DNA of 64,000 nt from Castellaniella caeni NBRC 101664 (GCF_001592225.1 NZ_BCWN01000001.1:1-64000), one strand, 5' to 3'. Counted from the first letter of the stretch, positions 20,828-31,889 are shown. Translations and numbers: made by a program. The notes: a model not told the origin generated them from the sequence alone.

Positions 20828-21436
20828 TCAGCGCGGCTGGCCTCCCGCATCGGCAGACACCTGCCAGCTGCCCTGACCGCGCGTCTGGTCGATGTACAAG
20901 GATTCCAGCGCCGCCGCCTCGGCTTTGGCCACGGCCAGCGTCCAGATGACGCCCTGCGCGTCAAACTCGGCGGCCTCGATACGCGCGCCGGCCGCCAGCA
21001 AACGCGCCTGCACGCGATCCAGCTCGGGGTACGGACAGGTGCAGCGCACCTGGCACTCGTCACGCAGCTCGGTCTTGTCGGCCAGGCGCAGGCATTCCGC
21101 CGCCGTGCCGCCATAGGCGCGCGCCAGCCCGCCCGTGCCCAGCTTGATACCGCCAAACCAGCGGATCACCAGCACCGCCACACGATCGCAGTCCTGCGAT
21201 TGAATCGCCTGCAGGATGGGGCGCCCCGCAGTGCCGCCCGGCTCGCCATCGTCGCTGAAACGGTATTGATCGCCCACTTGCCAGGCCCAGCAATTGTGCG
21301 TGGCCTGCGGATCGCGGTGCCCGTCGAGAAAGGCCTGCGCCGCAGCGGGGCCGTCCACGGGTGCCGCCAGGGCGAGAAAGCGGCTCTTGCGGATGTCCGC
21401 CTCGTGGCGCGCCGGGCCGGTGAGCGTGCGGGCCAA
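20828..21436 (-). CDS. YigZ/IMPACT family protein
   Basis: A 202-aa member of the UPF0029/IMPACT family. The signature SRFLALAAPVDGPAAAQAFL, ATHNCWAWQVG, FSDDGEPGGTAGRPIL and VLVIRWFGGIKLGTGGLARAYG are present. Relatives are linked to translation control or proline peptide processing, but the bacterial role is unsettled. The start at 21436 is TTG and lies eight bases after the ABC-F stop, so the two genes are probably co-transcribed. Confidence 0.87.
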   Translation of the reverse strand: MARTLTGPARHEADIRKSRFLALAAPVDGPAAAQAFLDGHRDPQATHNCWAWQVGDQYRFSDDGEPGGTAGRPILQAIQSQDCDRVAVLVIRWFGGIKLGTGGLARAYGGTAAECLRLADKTELRDECQVRCTCPYPELDRVQARLLAAGARIEAAEFDAQGVIWTLAVAKAEAAALESLYIDQTRGQGSWQVSADAGGQPR

Positions 21437-21444
21437 CGCCAGGC

Positions 21445-23046
21445 CTAGACCTCGATGCCCTGCGAGGACAGATATTCTTCGTAGGTGCCCGGGTAATCGT
21501 TGAGACGGCCATCGGGCAGGATCTCGATGACGCGCGTCGCCACGCCGGAGACGAACTGGCGGTCGTGCGAGACGAACACCAGGGTGCCGGGATATTGCTC
21601 AAGCGCATACTGCAGCGACTCGATGGATTCCATGTCCAGGTGGTTGGTGGGCTCGTCCATCAGCATGACGTTGTGGCGCCCCAGCATCAGGCGGCCAAAG
21701 CTCATGCGGTTTTTCTCGCCCCCGGACAGCACGCGCACGGCCTTGGTGATCTCGTCGCCCGAAAACAGCAGGCGCCCCAGCACCGAGCGGATCGACTGGT
21801 CTTCGTCACCCGGCTGGCGGTAGTCGGTCATCCAGTCGAACAGGTCGCGGTCGGAGTCGAACTGATCGGAGACGTCTTGCGCCATGTAGCCGATGTCGGC
21901 GTTTTCCGACCAGCGCACCGCGCCGTCGTCGGGCGGCAGCTTGCCGGCCAGCATGCGCAGCAGCGTGGTCTTGCCCACCCCGTTGGCGCCGATGATGGCG
22001 ACTTTCTGCCCGGCCTCGATCATGGTGGACAGACCCTGGATGATGGGCCGGTCGAAGGCCTTGGACAGGTCTTCGATGTGTACGGCCTGGCGGTGCAGCA
22101 CCTTGTTGACCTCGAAGCGGATGTAGGGGTTTTGCCGCGACGATGGCTTGACCTGTACAGTTTCGGACTTGATGCGGTCGATCTGCTTCAGGCGCGAGGT
22201 GGCCTGGCGCGACTTGGACTTGTTGGCGGCAAAGCGGCGCACAAAGTCTTGCAGCTCGGTGACGCGATCTTTGGCGCGCGCATTGGCCGCCAGCTGACGC
22301 TCGCGTGCCTGGGTGGAAGCCAGCATGTAGTCGTCATAATTGCCTGGATAGACCCGCAGCTCGCCGTAGTCGAGGTCGGCCATGTGGGTGCAGACCTGGT
22401 TGAGAAAGTGACGGTCGTGGCTGATGATGATCATGGTGCTGTCGTACCCATTGAGCACGGTTTCCAGCCAGCGGATGGTGTTGATGTCGAGGTTGTTGGT
22501 AGGCTCGTCGAGCAGCAGCACGTCGGGGTTGGAAAACAGGGCCTGGGCCAGCAGCACGCGCAGTTTCCAGCCCGGCGCGATCTCGCGCATCAGCAGCTGG
22601 TGCTGCTCGACCGGGATTTCCAGCCCCAGCAACAGTTCGCCCGCGCGCGCCTCGGCGGTGTAGCCGTCGTATTCGGCAAACTTGCCTTCGAGCTCGGCCG
22701 CCCGCATGTAATCGTCTTCGGTGGCCTCAGGGTTGGCATAGATGGCGTCACGATCGGCCATGGTCTGCCACATCTCGACGTGCCCCATCATCACCACGTC
22801 CAGTACGCGCACGTCCTCGAAGGCGAACTGATCCTGGCGCAACTTGCCCAGCCGCAGGCCCGGCTCGAGCGCCACGTTGCCCGAGGTGGCTTCGAGATCG
22901 CCGCCGATGATCTTCATCAGGGTGGATTTGCCCGAACCGTTGGCGCCGATGAGGCCATAGCGGTTGCCATCGCCGAATTTGACGCTGACGTTTTCAAAAA
23001 GGGGTTTGCTGCCGAACTGGATGGTGAGGTTGTTAGTGGAGATCAC
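21445..23046 (-). CDS. ybiT: ABC-F ATPase, YbiT type
   Basis: A 533-aa soluble protein with two ABC ATPase domains and no membrane part. Domain 1 has the Walker [12 protein letters not shown] near residue 40 and [10 protein letters not shown]; domain 2 has [13 protein letters not shown] and the signature [17 protein letters not shown] with [14 protein letters not shown] proteins bind the ribosomal E site and act as translation factors. The opening [24 protein letters not shown] matches YbiT and follows a GTG at 23046; an in-frame ATG at 23082 would add 12 residues. It precedes yigZ. Confidence 0.9.
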   Translation of the reverse strand: MISTNNLTIQFGSKPLFENVSVKFGDGNRYGLIGANGSGKSTLMKIIGGDLEATSGNVALEPGLRLGKLRQDQFAFEDVRVLDVVMMGHVEMWQTMADRDAIYANPEATEDDYMRAAELEGKFAEYDGYTAEARAGELLLGLEIPVEQHQLLMREIAPGWKLRVLLAQALFSNPDVLLLDEPTNNLDINTIRWLETVLNGYDSTMIIISHDRHFLNQVCTHMADLDYGELRVYPGNYDDYMLASTQARERQLAANARAKDRVTELQDFVRRFAANKSKSRQATSRLKQIDRIKSETVQVKPSSRQNPYIRFEVNKVLHRQAVHIEDLSKAFDRPIIQGLSTMIEAGQKVAIIGANGVGKTTLLRMLAGKLPPDDGAVRWSENADIGYMAQDVSDQFDSDRDLFDWMTDYRQPGDEDQSIRSVLGRLLFSGDEITKAVRVLSGGEKNRMSFGRLMLGRHNVMLMDEPTNHLDMESIESLQYALEQYPGTLVFVSHDRQFVSGVATRVIEILPDGRLNDYPGTYEEYLSSQGIEV

Positions 23047-23226
23047 GGTGGGGGATGTGGGGGAAAAGTGGTGAGAAAACAATCTGTTAGTTTAGCAGAG
23101 AGCGCATCCCAAGCTGGGCGCGGGCCGCCTGCCCGCCATTGTTGGCGGCAGCGCCCCCGCTCGCCGCTTCGCACGCGGGCTCGATCCTGCCCTGAACCCG
23201 GCCGCGCGTGCTTCGACGCGCATGCC

Positions 23227-24969
<1,743 letters not shown>

Positions 24970-26481
24970 TTACCTGGACAATGAGGAAGACGCCGACGGA
25001 TCGTCCGTCAGCCGTGCGAGCGATTCTAGCGCCCCAGGCAGCGCCGCGGGCAAATCTTCGGCCAACAGACCCAGCCCCAGGCGATCGGCCGCCAGGCCGT
25101 GCAGCCAGACGGCAGCGCAAGCGGCCTCGAAAGCCGACATGCCAGCGGCCAGCAGCCCCACCAGGCAGCCGCTGAGCACGTCGCCCGAACCGGCGGTGGC
25201 CAGGCTGGGTGGGGCGTTGTCATTGATGACGCAGCGCCCGTCGGGTGCTGCGATCACGGTGTCGGCGCCCTTGAGCACCACCACGGCGCCGCTGCGCCGC
25301 GCGGCGCCCCGCGCCCGGCCAAGCTTGTCGCCCGCCAGGGAAAACAGGCGGGCGAATTCGCCCTCGTGCGGCGTGAGCACGCATCCTGCGTGCAGGGCAT
25401 CGAGCAAGGTATCAGGCTGCGCGGCGAACACGCTCAGGGCATCAGCGTCCAGGACGCAGGGCCGCCGGGTGGCCAGCACGGCCAGCACCTGCGCGCGCGC
25501 CGCAGGCTGCCGCCCCAGGCCTGGGCCGATGAGCACCGCATTGCGCCGTGGGTCGGCCAGGGCCGCGTCCAGCTGCCCACCTGCACCCAGGGCCTCGACC
25601 AGCACCGACGTGAGCGCCCCCGCCTGGATGGCCCAGACCGACGACGGTACGGCCAGGGTGACCAGGCCCGCCGCCGTACGAGCCGCCGCCAGGCAGGCCA
25701 GGCGGCTGGCGCCAAGCATCTGCGCGCCACCGACGACCAGCGCGTGCCCCCGGCGGTATTTGTGGTCGCCCGTGCGCGGCCAGGGAAACCCAGCCTGCCA
25801 CAGCTGCGGATCGTTGGCCCACACCCGCGCGCCCAGCGGCTCTAGCACTGCGGCCGGAATGCCAATATCGGCGCACTGCAGCTCACCGCACAGCACGCGC
25901 CCCGGCAGCAGCAGATGGCCGGGCTTGCGGCGAAAGAAAGTGACCGTCAGTTGCGCTTGCAGCGCCACGCCGGGACATTGGCCGTTGGCGCCGTCCAGGC
26001 CTGTGGGCACGTCGATGGCGCACACCGGCAGGCCCGAGGCATTGATGGCCTCGATCAGCGCGGCCAGGCCCTGCGCGGGGGCGCGGCTCAGGCCCGCTCC
26101 CAGCAAGCCGTCCACCACCAGCTCGGCCCCGGCCAGCGCCGCGGCACCCGCCACTTCGATGGGCCCCGCCCAGGCGGCAGCCGCGCACGCCGCCGCATCG
26201 CGCAGCGCCTCGCGCGAACCCAGAAGCGCCACGCGCACGGGCCAGTGCGCGGCCCGCAGCAGCCGCGCGGCCACGAAACCGTCGCCACCATTGTTGCCCG
26301 GGCCGCACAGCACCAGGACGGGGCGGGCGCTCCAGCGCCGCATCACCGCCTCGGCCACGGCGCGGCCCGCGGCCTCCATGAGGCGTGCAACGGAAATCCC
26401 GGCGCTTGCGGCGGCACGATCCGCCGCGCCCATCTGGGCCGGGCTGAGCAGCACGTGGGCCAGGTCGCCGGGCGCCGTCAT
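24970..26481 (-). CDS. nnrD: Bifunctional NAD(P)HX epimerase/dehydratase
   Basis: A 503-aa fused metabolite-repair enzyme. The N-terminal YjeF_N domain (NAD(P)HX epimerase) has LVLCGPGNNGGDGFVAARLL near residue 60. The C-terminal ribokinase-like domain (ADP-dependent dehydratase) has HKYRRGHALVVGG, CVLTPHEGEFARLF and TAGSGDVLSGCLVGLLAAG. It repairs hydrated NADH/NADPH. Its ATG at 26481 overlaps the acyl-CoA synthetase stop (ATGA), and the TadA-LdcA gene follows after 12 bp, so all three are likely one operon. Confidence 0.92.
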   Translation of the reverse strand: MTAPGDLAHVLLSPAQMGAADRAAASAGISVARLMEAAGRAVAEAVMRRWSARPVLVLCGPGNNGGDGFVAARLLRAAHWPVRVALLGSREALRDAAACAAAAWAGPIEVAGAAALAGAELVVDGLLGAGLSRAPAQGLAALIEAINASGLPVCAIDVPTGLDGANGQCPGVALQAQLTVTFFRRKPGHLLLPGRVLCGELQCADIGIPAAVLEPLGARVWANDPQLWQAGFPWPRTGDHKYRRGHALVVGGAQMLGASRLACLAAARTAAGLVTLAVPSSVWAIQAGALTSVLVEALGAGGQLDAALADPRRNAVLIGPGLGRQPAARAQVLAVLATRRPCVLDADALSVFAAQPDTLLDALHAGCVLTPHEGEFARLFSLAGDKLGRARGAARRSGAVVVLKGADTVIAAPDGRCVINDNAPPSLATAGSGDVLSGCLVGLLAAGMSAFEAACAAVWLHGLAADRLGLGLLAEDLPAALPGALESLARLTDDPSASSSLSR

Positions 26482-28124
26482 GCCGGGCGGGCCGCCCGCT
26501 GGCGCAGCTCGAATTTCTGGATCTTGCCAGTGGAGGTCTTGGGCAGCTCGCCGAACACCACCATGCGCGGCACCTTGTAGCCCGCCAGATGCTGCTTGCA
26601 ATGGGCAATGATGTCTTCCACCGTGACGCGCGCATCCGCCTTGAGCTCGACGAAGGCGCACGGGGTTTCGCCCCAGCGTTCGTCCGGGCGGGCCACCACG
26701 GCGGCGGCCAGCACCGCCGGATGGCGGTACAGCACGTCTTCGACCTCGATGGAGGAAATGTTCTCGCCACCGGAGATGATGATGTCCTTGGAGCGATCCT
26801 TGATCTTGATGTAGCCGTCGGGGTCAACCACGGCCAGATCGCCGCTGTGAAACCAGCCCCCCGCGAAGGCTTCGTCGGTGGCGGCGGGATTCTTCAGGTA
26901 GCCCTTCATGCAGATGTTGCCCTGAAACATGATCTCGCCCATCGTCTGCCCATCGTGCGGCACCGGCTGCAGGGTGGCCGGATCGAGCACGTCGGCGGCG
27001 CGCTCGAGGTGGTAGCGCACCCCCTGGCGTGCATTGAGGCGGGCGCGCTCGCCAATGTCGAGAGCGTCCCAGTCGGCATGCTTGGCGCAGACCGTGGCGG
27101 GGCCGTAGACCTCGGTGAGGCCGTAGACGTGCGTGAGGTCGATGCCCAGGGATTCCATGCCTTCGATCATCGACGCGGGCGGCGCAGCCCCCGCCACCAT
27201 GGCGCTGATGCCCGCCGGAATGCGCTCGCGCAGGGCCTGCGGCGCGTTGACCAGCATGCTCTGGACGATAGGCGCGCCACAGTAGTGCGTCACCCCATGC
27301 TCGACCATGCGCTCGACCATGGCGGCGGCCTCGACACGCCGCAGGCAGACATTGACCCCGGCCCGGGCGGCGACCGTCCAGGGAAAGCACCAGCCGTTAC
27401 AGTGGAACATGGGCAGCGTCCAGAGATAGACCGAGTGCTTGGGCATGTCCCATTCGAGGATGTTGGAAACGGCGTTGATAGCCGCCCCGCGATGGTGGTA
27501 GACCACCCCCTTGGGGTTGCCGGTGGTGCCGCTGGTGTAGTTCAGGGAAATCGCGTCCCATTCGGATTCGGGCAGCAGCCAGGCGGCATCGGGGTCGCCC
27601 TGCGCCAGCCAGGCTTCGTAGTCGAGCGTGCCGATGGCCTCGCCCGGCCCATCGTACAGGGGGTCGTTGACGTCCACCACCAGCAAGGGCTCGGTGCGCT
27701 TGCGCAAGCCCAGCGCCTCGCGCATCACGCGGGAAAACTCGCGATCGACGATGACCACGCGGGCCTCGCCGTGATCGAGCATGAAGGCCAGTGTCGCGGC
27801 GTCCAGCCGCGTGTTCAAGGTGTTGACGACGGCCCCGCTCATGGGAATGCCAAAGTGCGCCTCGACCATGGCCGGGATGTTGGGCAGCATGACCGCGACC
27901 GTGTCGCCGCGCCGGACGCCGACGCGGGTCAAGGCGCTGGCCAGGCGCCGACAGCGTTGATACAGTTCGAGCCAGGTATGGCGGATGGCGCCCGCCCCCA
28001 GGCCATGCACCACGGCCAGCCGCCGCGGATACACATCCGCCGCACGCTCCAGGTACAGCAGCGGCGTCAAGGGCGCAAAATTGGCGGACGTCTGAGGCAG
28101 GTTCTGGTCGAATATCGAGGTCAT
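26478..28124 (-). CDS. Acyl-CoA synthetase (AMP-binding)
   Basis: A 548-aa ANL-superfamily ligase that activates a carboxylic acid to its CoA thioester through an acyl-AMP. The P-loop is SLNYTSGTTGNPKGVVYHH, followed by YGLTEVYGP, the hinge DRSKDIIISGGENISSIEVE, and the C-terminal catalytic lysine in KTSTGKIQKFELR. It resembles medium/long-chain and methylthiopropionyl-CoA ligases; the substrate cannot be fixed from sequence. First gene of the operon with nnrD and tadA-ldcA. Confidence 0.88.
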   Translation of the reverse strand: MTSIFDQNLPQTSANFAPLTPLLYLERAADVYPRRLAVVHGLGAGAIRHTWLELYQRCRRLASALTRVGVRRGDTVAVMLPNIPAMVEAHFGIPMSGAVVNTLNTRLDAATLAFMLDHGEARVVIVDREFSRVMREALGLRKRTEPLLVVDVNDPLYDGPGEAIGTLDYEAWLAQGDPDAAWLLPESEWDAISLNYTSGTTGNPKGVVYHHRGAAINAVSNILEWDMPKHSVYLWTLPMFHCNGWCFPWTVAARAGVNVCLRRVEAAAMVERMVEHGVTHYCGAPIVQSMLVNAPQALRERIPAGISAMVAGAAPPASMIEGMESLGIDLTHVYGLTEVYGPATVCAKHADWDALDIGERARLNARQGVRYHLERAADVLDPATLQPVPHDGQTMGEIMFQGNICMKGYLKNPAATDEAFAGGWFHSGDLAVVDPDGYIKIKDRSKDIIISGGENISSIEVEDVLYRHPAVLAAAVVARPDERWGETPCAFVELKADARVTVEDIIAHCKQHLAGYKVPRMVVFGELPKTSTGKIQKFELRQRAARPA

Positions 28125-28297
28125 GGATGTCTCCGTTCATGCGTTCAGCCATTTTAGCGAGCCGCCGCCGCAACGGGCGCCCTTGCGCGCGCGATCGTCT
28201 GCGCGCGCGCAAATGCGCGGGTGGCCGCCCGCGCGGCAGGGGCCGACTATTGGGGTTATCCTAAAACATACTTTCACTGCAAGATTCGAGGCTGTCC

Positions 28298-29095
28298 ATG
28301 AGTGCTGTCCCCCCAAGCCGACCGGCTTACCACACCGCGTCCTCCCAGACGGAAATCGAGGCCAACCTGGCCGACATCCGCCAGCGCATCGAGGCCGCCT
28401 GCCAGCGCGCCGGGCGCGACCCCGCCGAGGTGCGGCTGCTGCCCGTCAGCAAGACGGTGGACGAGTCGCGCATCCGCATGGCCTATGCGGCGGGCTGTCG
28501 GCTGCTGGGTGAAAACAAGGTGCAAGAGGCCTACGGCAAATGGGAACAAATGGCCGACCTCACCGACCTGCACTGGGCTGTCATCGGCCACCTGCAGACC
28601 AACAAGGCCAAGTTCGTCGCCCGCTTCGCGCAAGAATTCCAGGCGCTCGACAACCTGCGCGTGGCCGAGGCCCTGGATCGACGCCTGCAGGAAGAAGGCC
28701 GCAGCCTCGACGTCTTTGTGCAGGTGAACACCTCGCACGAAGACAGCAAGTTCGGCCTGGCGCCCGACCAGGTGCTCGACTTCGCCCGCGCCCTGCCCGC
28801 CTACAGCGCGCTCAAGGTGCGCGGCCTCATGACGCTGGCGCTGTTCTCATCCGACGAGAACCACGTGCGCCCCTGCTTCGTCACGCTGCGCACGCTGCGC
28901 GAGCGGCTGCGCCAGGACGCCCCCCAGGGCGCGGACTTCGCCGAGCTGTCCATGGGCATGTCGGGCGACTTTGAATGGGCCATCGAAGAAGGCGCCACCA
29001 CGGTGCGGGTGGGCCAGGCCATTTTCGGTTCGCGCGCGCTGCCCGACAGCTACTACTGGCCCGAAGGCGCCAGCGGCGAGGCGGCACGCGGCTGA
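28298..29095 (+). CDS. yggS: YggS/PROSC family PLP homeostasis protein
   Basis: A 265-aa PLP-binding protein with an alanine-racemase-like barrel. LLPVSKTVDESRIRMA carries the PLP lysine; LLGENKVQEAYGKW, WAVIGHLQTNKAKF, LDVFVQVNTSHEDSKFGL and LSMGMSGDFEWAI are the conserved blocks. Members hold pyridoxal phosphate and balance vitamin B6 and amino-acid pools; no enzymatic reaction is known. Divergent from the acyl-CoA synthetase gene. A terminator lies about 110 bp downstream. Confidence 0.92.
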   Translation: MSAVPPSRPAYHTASSQTEIEANLADIRQRIEAACQRAGRDPAEVRLLPVSKTVDESRIRMAYAAGCRLLGENKVQEAYGKWEQMADLTDLHWAVIGHLQTNKAKFVARFAQEFQALDNLRVAEALDRRLQEEGRSLDVFVQVNTSHEDSKFGLAPDQVLDFARALPAYSALKVRGLMTLALFSSDENHVRPCFVTLRTLRERLRQDAPQGADFAELSMGMSGDFEWAIEEGATTVRVGQAIFGSRALPDSYYWPEGASGEAARG

Positions 29096-29208
29096 CGGCC
29101 CCAACGTCCCGTCCGGCCGATGCGCGTCCTTGAATCCGCTGCCTGCGCAGCCCGCGCCGCGTTGCGAACCCGGGCAGCGGCCCGACCCGGCGCGCGGGTC
29201 GTTCAAGC

Positions 29209-29238
29209 GCCCGCCCCGTGCGGGCTGCTCATTTTTTT
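29209..29238 (+). terminator. Intrinsic terminator between yggS and the spy-like gene
   Basis: GCCCGC (29209-29214) and GCGGGC (29220-29225) form a stem over a five-base loop, followed by TGCTCA and a run of seven T. It insulates the spy-like gene from yggS transcription. Confidence 0.65.
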
Positions 29239-29329
29239 CATAATTCGTTCATCATTGCGCCGCACTGTCTCTTTAATCTGTGTCCATGGCCGCACCACCG
29301 GGGTGCGGCGCCACTGAAAAGGACGCACC

Positions 29330-29821
29330 ATGACATTCATGCCCACCCGCACGCTCTCCACCCTGGCCCTGGCCGCCGCCATCGTCGCCGCGCCGCTGGC
29401 CGCCTCGGCCGCCAATACAGGCCCGGCCGACGGCGGCGCCCGCCACTTCCAGAAAACCGGCCACGCCTGGGGCCATCACGGTGACGGCTGGCTGCGCGGG
29501 CTCGACCTGACGCAAGCCCAGCAAGACCAGATTTTCAAAATTCGCCACGACCAGGAACAAGCGGTCTACGACCAGAAGAAGGCCGCCAAGGAAGCCATGC
29601 GCTCGCTGCGCGAACTGGGCCAGGCCGACACCTTCGATCCGGCCAAGGCCAAGCAGGCCGCTGACGCCCTGGGCCAGGCCCAAGGCCAGCTCGCCCTGCT
29701 GCGCGCCCAGACGCAGTCGCAAATTCGCGCCGTGCTCACGCCCGATCAGCGCCAGAAGCTCGCCGAGCGCCACACCCGGCACATGGGCGACAAGGGGGGC
29801 AAAGGCGGCATGAAATCGTAA
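29330..29821 (+). CDS. Spy/CpxP-like periplasmic chaperone
   Basis: A 163-aa exported protein. A Sec signal peptide (STLALAAAIVAAPLAASAA, cleavage about residue 26-28) precedes a helical body with two LTxxQ motifs: LDLTQAQQDQIFKI and VLTPDQRQKLAER. This is the Spy/CpxP family, whose members are ATP-independent periplasmic chaperones induced by envelope stress through BaeSR or CpxAR. baeSR genes lie 2 kb downstream in this window, which supports an envelope-stress role. The C-terminal tail is Gly/Lys-rich. AAAGGACG precedes the ATG. Confidence 0.85.
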   Translation: MTFMPTRTLSTLALAAAIVAAPLAASAANTGPADGGARHFQKTGHAWGHHGDGWLRGLDLTQAQQDQIFKIRHDQEQAVYDQKKAAKEAMRSLRELGQADTFDPAKAKQAADALGQAQGQLALLRAQTQSQIRAVLTPDQRQKLAERHTRHMGDKGGKGGMKS

Positions 29822-29826
29822 TCAGA

Positions 29827-29863
29827 CGGGCCGGCAGGCCGGATCAAACGGCCCGCCGGCCCG
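29827..29863 (+). terminator. Long hairpin directly after the spy-like gene
   Basis: CGGGCCGGC (29827-29835) pairs with GCCGGCCCG (29855-29863), with an inner GGCC/GGCC pairing. It begins six bases after the stop codon. It is followed by GTTTCG only, so it may stabilise the 3' end more than terminate. Confidence 0.45.
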
Positions 29864-29973
29864 GTTTCGCCGTACGCCGCCCAGGCCGCTGCTCACGTTC
29901 CAGGCAGTCGCAACCACGGACACGCGCACCGCATCCGCGACATCCACTACATCCACTCCATCCGTCAGCACCC

Positions 29974-29997
29974 AAGAGCCCCTGTCCGGGGCTCTTT
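29974..29997 (+). terminator. Intrinsic terminator before the NlpC/P60 gene
   Basis: AAGAGCCCC (29974-29982) pairs with GGGGCTCTT (29988-29996) over a five-base loop, followed by TCGCTGTCT. It sits between two convergent genes (spy-like and the NlpC/P60 lipoprotein). Confidence 0.65.
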
Positions 29998-30020
29998 CGC
30001 TGTCTGCTCCAAGCACCTTT

Positions 30021-30566
30021 TCAGCGGGCAAACAAAGTGCCCACGGACTGGAAATGCCGCCGGTAATACGGGCTGTCCAGGGCGTCGAGGCGCACCTGTC
30101 CGCCCGTGGACGGCGCGTTGATGAAGCGCCCGCCGCCCACGTAGATGCCCATGTGCGAATTGGGCTGCCCCAGGGTGTTGAAGAAGACCAGATCGCCGGG
30201 CTGGAGGTCGCGGCGCGCGATCGGCTGGCTCAGGCGGGCGATCTGATCGGTGCTGTGCGGCAGCGGGGTGTGTGCAGCCGTTGCAAACACGTATTTCACC
30301 AGCCCGCTGCAGTCGAAGCCCTGGGCCGGACGCGCGCTGCCGTAGCGGTATTGTGTGTCGAGCAGGCTGAGCGCGGTCATGACCACTTCCGCGCGCTGCG
30401 CCGGATCGATGGGCTTGACCATCATGGCCGACCGGCGCCCGCCGGACGGCCCCCCGGCGCAAGCCACCAACAGACCACACAGCAGGGCGACGCCCGCCGC
30501 CCGCGCGCGGCGCCCCCAGACTGGTGGCACCGGCCCGTTGGCATCCTTAATAGCTGAAATAACCAT
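30021..30566 (-). CDS. NlpC/P60 (C40) lipoprotein endopeptidase
   Basis: A peptidoglycan peptidase of family C40. The catalytic Cys is in ARPAQGFDCSGLVKYVF, the His in NSHMGIYVGGGRFINAP, with DLQPGDLVFF between. A lipoprotein signal precedes it (VALLCGLLVAC). The start is uncertain: ATG at 30602 or 30566 are open, and a GTG at 30530 would give a compact signal peptide starting just before WGRRARAAGV. It probably trims murein peptide stems at the outer membrane. Divergent from the cytochrome gene, with a shared regulatory region. Confidence 0.85.
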   Translation of the reverse strand: MVISAIKDANGPVPPVWGRRARAAGVALLCGLLVACAGGPSGGRRSAMMVKPIDPAQRAEVVMTALSLLDTQYRYGSARPAQGFDCSGLVKYVFATAAHTPLPHSTDQIARLSQPIARRDLQPGDLVFFNTLGQPNSHMGIYVGGGRFINAPSTGGQVRLDALDSPYYRRHFQSVGTLFAR

Positions 30567-30590
30567 GCTTATAATGTTGAGATATATCAA
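30547..30590 (+). promoter_or_regulatory. Promoter with overlapping FNR-like palindrome
   Basis: A perfect -10 TATAAT is at 30570-30575, with a -35-like TTAATA at 30547-30552 (17-base spacer), directed at the cytochrome gene. TTGAGATATATCAA (30577-30590) matches the FNR/ANR consensus TTGAT-N4-ATCAA with one mismatch and would lie over the transcription start, a repressing position for this promoter. It could instead serve the divergent lipoprotein gene. Confidence 0.45.
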
Positions 30591-30616
30591 CAATCGATTC
30601 ATGTTCAGGAAGAGGA

Positions 30617-31799
30617 ATGATGACTATCGGTACGCGAGGCTCGCGCCTGGCCTGGGTTCCTGTGTTTGCAGGGTGCCTCAGTTTGTCCGCACTGTCCAGC
30701 GCGCACGCGGACACCCTGCTCGATCAGGGCAAGCAAATCTATACCCAGGGGGCCAACGGCGCCCCCGCCTGCATCGCCTGCCACGGCGCCCAGGGCGAAG
30801 GCTCGGCGGCGGCCAATTTTCCGTATCTGGCCGGCCAGGGCGCGGACTACCTGCGCGAGCAGCTGGCCGCGCTGGCCGACGGGACGCGCCAGAGCGCCGT
30901 CATGAAACCCATTGCGTCGGCGCTCGATGACGCGCAGCGCCAGGCCCGCCGTCCCGCAATTCACGCCGCCGCCCGCCAACGCCCTGCCTGAAGGCCCCTT
31001 CGGCGAAGCCGTTCTGCGCGGCCAGGACATTTTCCTGCACACGGCGAAATTCGCCTCGCAATACGTCGGCAACTCGCTGAACTGCGCCAGCTGCCACATG
31101 GACGCCGGCCGCCAGGGCAATGCTTCGCCCATGTGGGCGGCCTACGTGCTGTACCCCGCCTACCGGGCCAAGAACGGCCACGTCAACACGCTGGCCGAGC
31201 GCCTGCAGGGCTGTTTCCAGTTCAGCATGAACGGCAAGATGCCGCCCGCCGACAGCCAGACCATCGTCGATCTGGAAAGCTATATGTACTGGATGGCCAA
31301 GGGCGCCCCGACGGGTGTCAAGCTCGTCGGCCAGGGCTTCCCGGCGCTCGACAAACCCGCGCAAGAGCCGACATACGTGCGCGGCGGGCAGGTGTTCGAA
31401 CAACACTGCGCCCTGTGCCACGGCGCACAGGGCCAGGGGCAGCACGACGCCACCGGCAAGATGGTGTTCCCCGCGCTGTGGGGCGATGATTCGTTCAACT
31501 GGGGCGCGGGCATGCACTCCATCAGCACGGCGGCGGCGTTCATTCACGCCAACATGCCACTGAGCCAGGGCGAGACCCTGACGGTGCAGGAGGCCTGGGA
31601 CGTCGCTTACTTCATGAACGCGCACGAACGCCCGCAAGACCCCCGCCACGCGGGCGACCTGCAAGCCACGATCAAGGCGCACCATGGTGGCAAGAACGAC
31701 CTGTACGGCCAGAAGGTCAATGGCGTCGTGCTGGGAGCAAACTCCACGCCCGCCGGCGGACGACTGACGGGCCACAACCCCGGCGTGGCCCAGCCGTAA
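30617..31799 (+). pseudogene. Frameshifted three-heme cytochrome c
   Basis: Two overlapping frames look like parts of one protein. The first (30617-30991) has a Sec signal peptide (VPVFAGCLSLSALSSAHA), one heme site CIACH, and the c4-like end YLREQLAALADGTRQSAVMKPIASALDDAQRQA, then runs out of homology and stops. The second, in the +1 frame, continues from about 30940 with PQFTPPPANALPEGPFGEAV and heme sites CASCH and CALCH but has no signal peptide. Normally such cytochrome domains continue with a VAAYYAALP-like segment, which is missing, so a small deletion probably joined and shifted the frames. Confidence 0.65.
30912..31799 (+). CDS. Diheme TsdA-like cytochrome c part (downstream frame)
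   Basis: The open frame has 295 codons if started at TTG 30912, or fewer from ATG 30927. It carries two c-type heme sites (CASCHMDAGRQG and CALCHGAQGQG) and the TsdA-like stretches PMWAAYVLYPAYRAKNGHVNTLAERLQGCF and YMYWMAKGAPTG. Relatives oxidise thiosulfate or act as periplasmic electron carriers. Without an export signal of its own, this piece would not be matured with heme if translated alone. It is therefore best regarded as the 3' part of the broken gene described above. Confidence 0.55.
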   Translation: MRRRSMTRSARPAVPQFTPPPANALPEGPFGEAVLRGQDIFLHTAKFASQYVGNSLNCASCHMDAGRQGNASPMWAAYVLYPAYRAKNGHVNTLAERLQGCFQFSMNGKMPPADSQTIVDLESYMYWMAKGAPTGVKLVGQGFPALDKPAQEPTYVRGGQVFEQHCALCHGAQGQGQHDATGKMVFPALWGDDSFNWGAGMHSISTAAAFIHANMPLSQGETLTVQEAWDVAYFMNAHERPQDPRHAGDLQATIKAHHGGKNDLYGQKVNGVVLGANSTPAGGRLTGHNPGVAQP

Positions 31800-31818
31800 C
31801 ACGGCCCGGCGCGCATGT

Positions 31819-31841
31819 GGGCCCGCCGCCCAAGCGGGCCC
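31819..31841. terminator. GC-rich hairpin between cytochrome and baeR
   Basis: GGGCCCGC (31819-31826) and GCGGGCCC (31834-31841) form an 8-bp stem over seven bases. It separates two convergent genes; no T-run follows on either strand, so termination strength is uncertain. Confidence 0.4.
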
Positions 31842-31889
31842 GCACGGCACACGTCCCCGGCCCCACGCAACACCGCCGGGCCGGGACGC

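Noticed and set aside
30577-30590. FNR-like palindrome as an activator of the cytochrome gene
   Set aside because: Its centre is only about 33 bp before the ATG, so the activating distance of about 41 bp would place the transcript start inside the gene; the repressing or divergent reading was kept instead.
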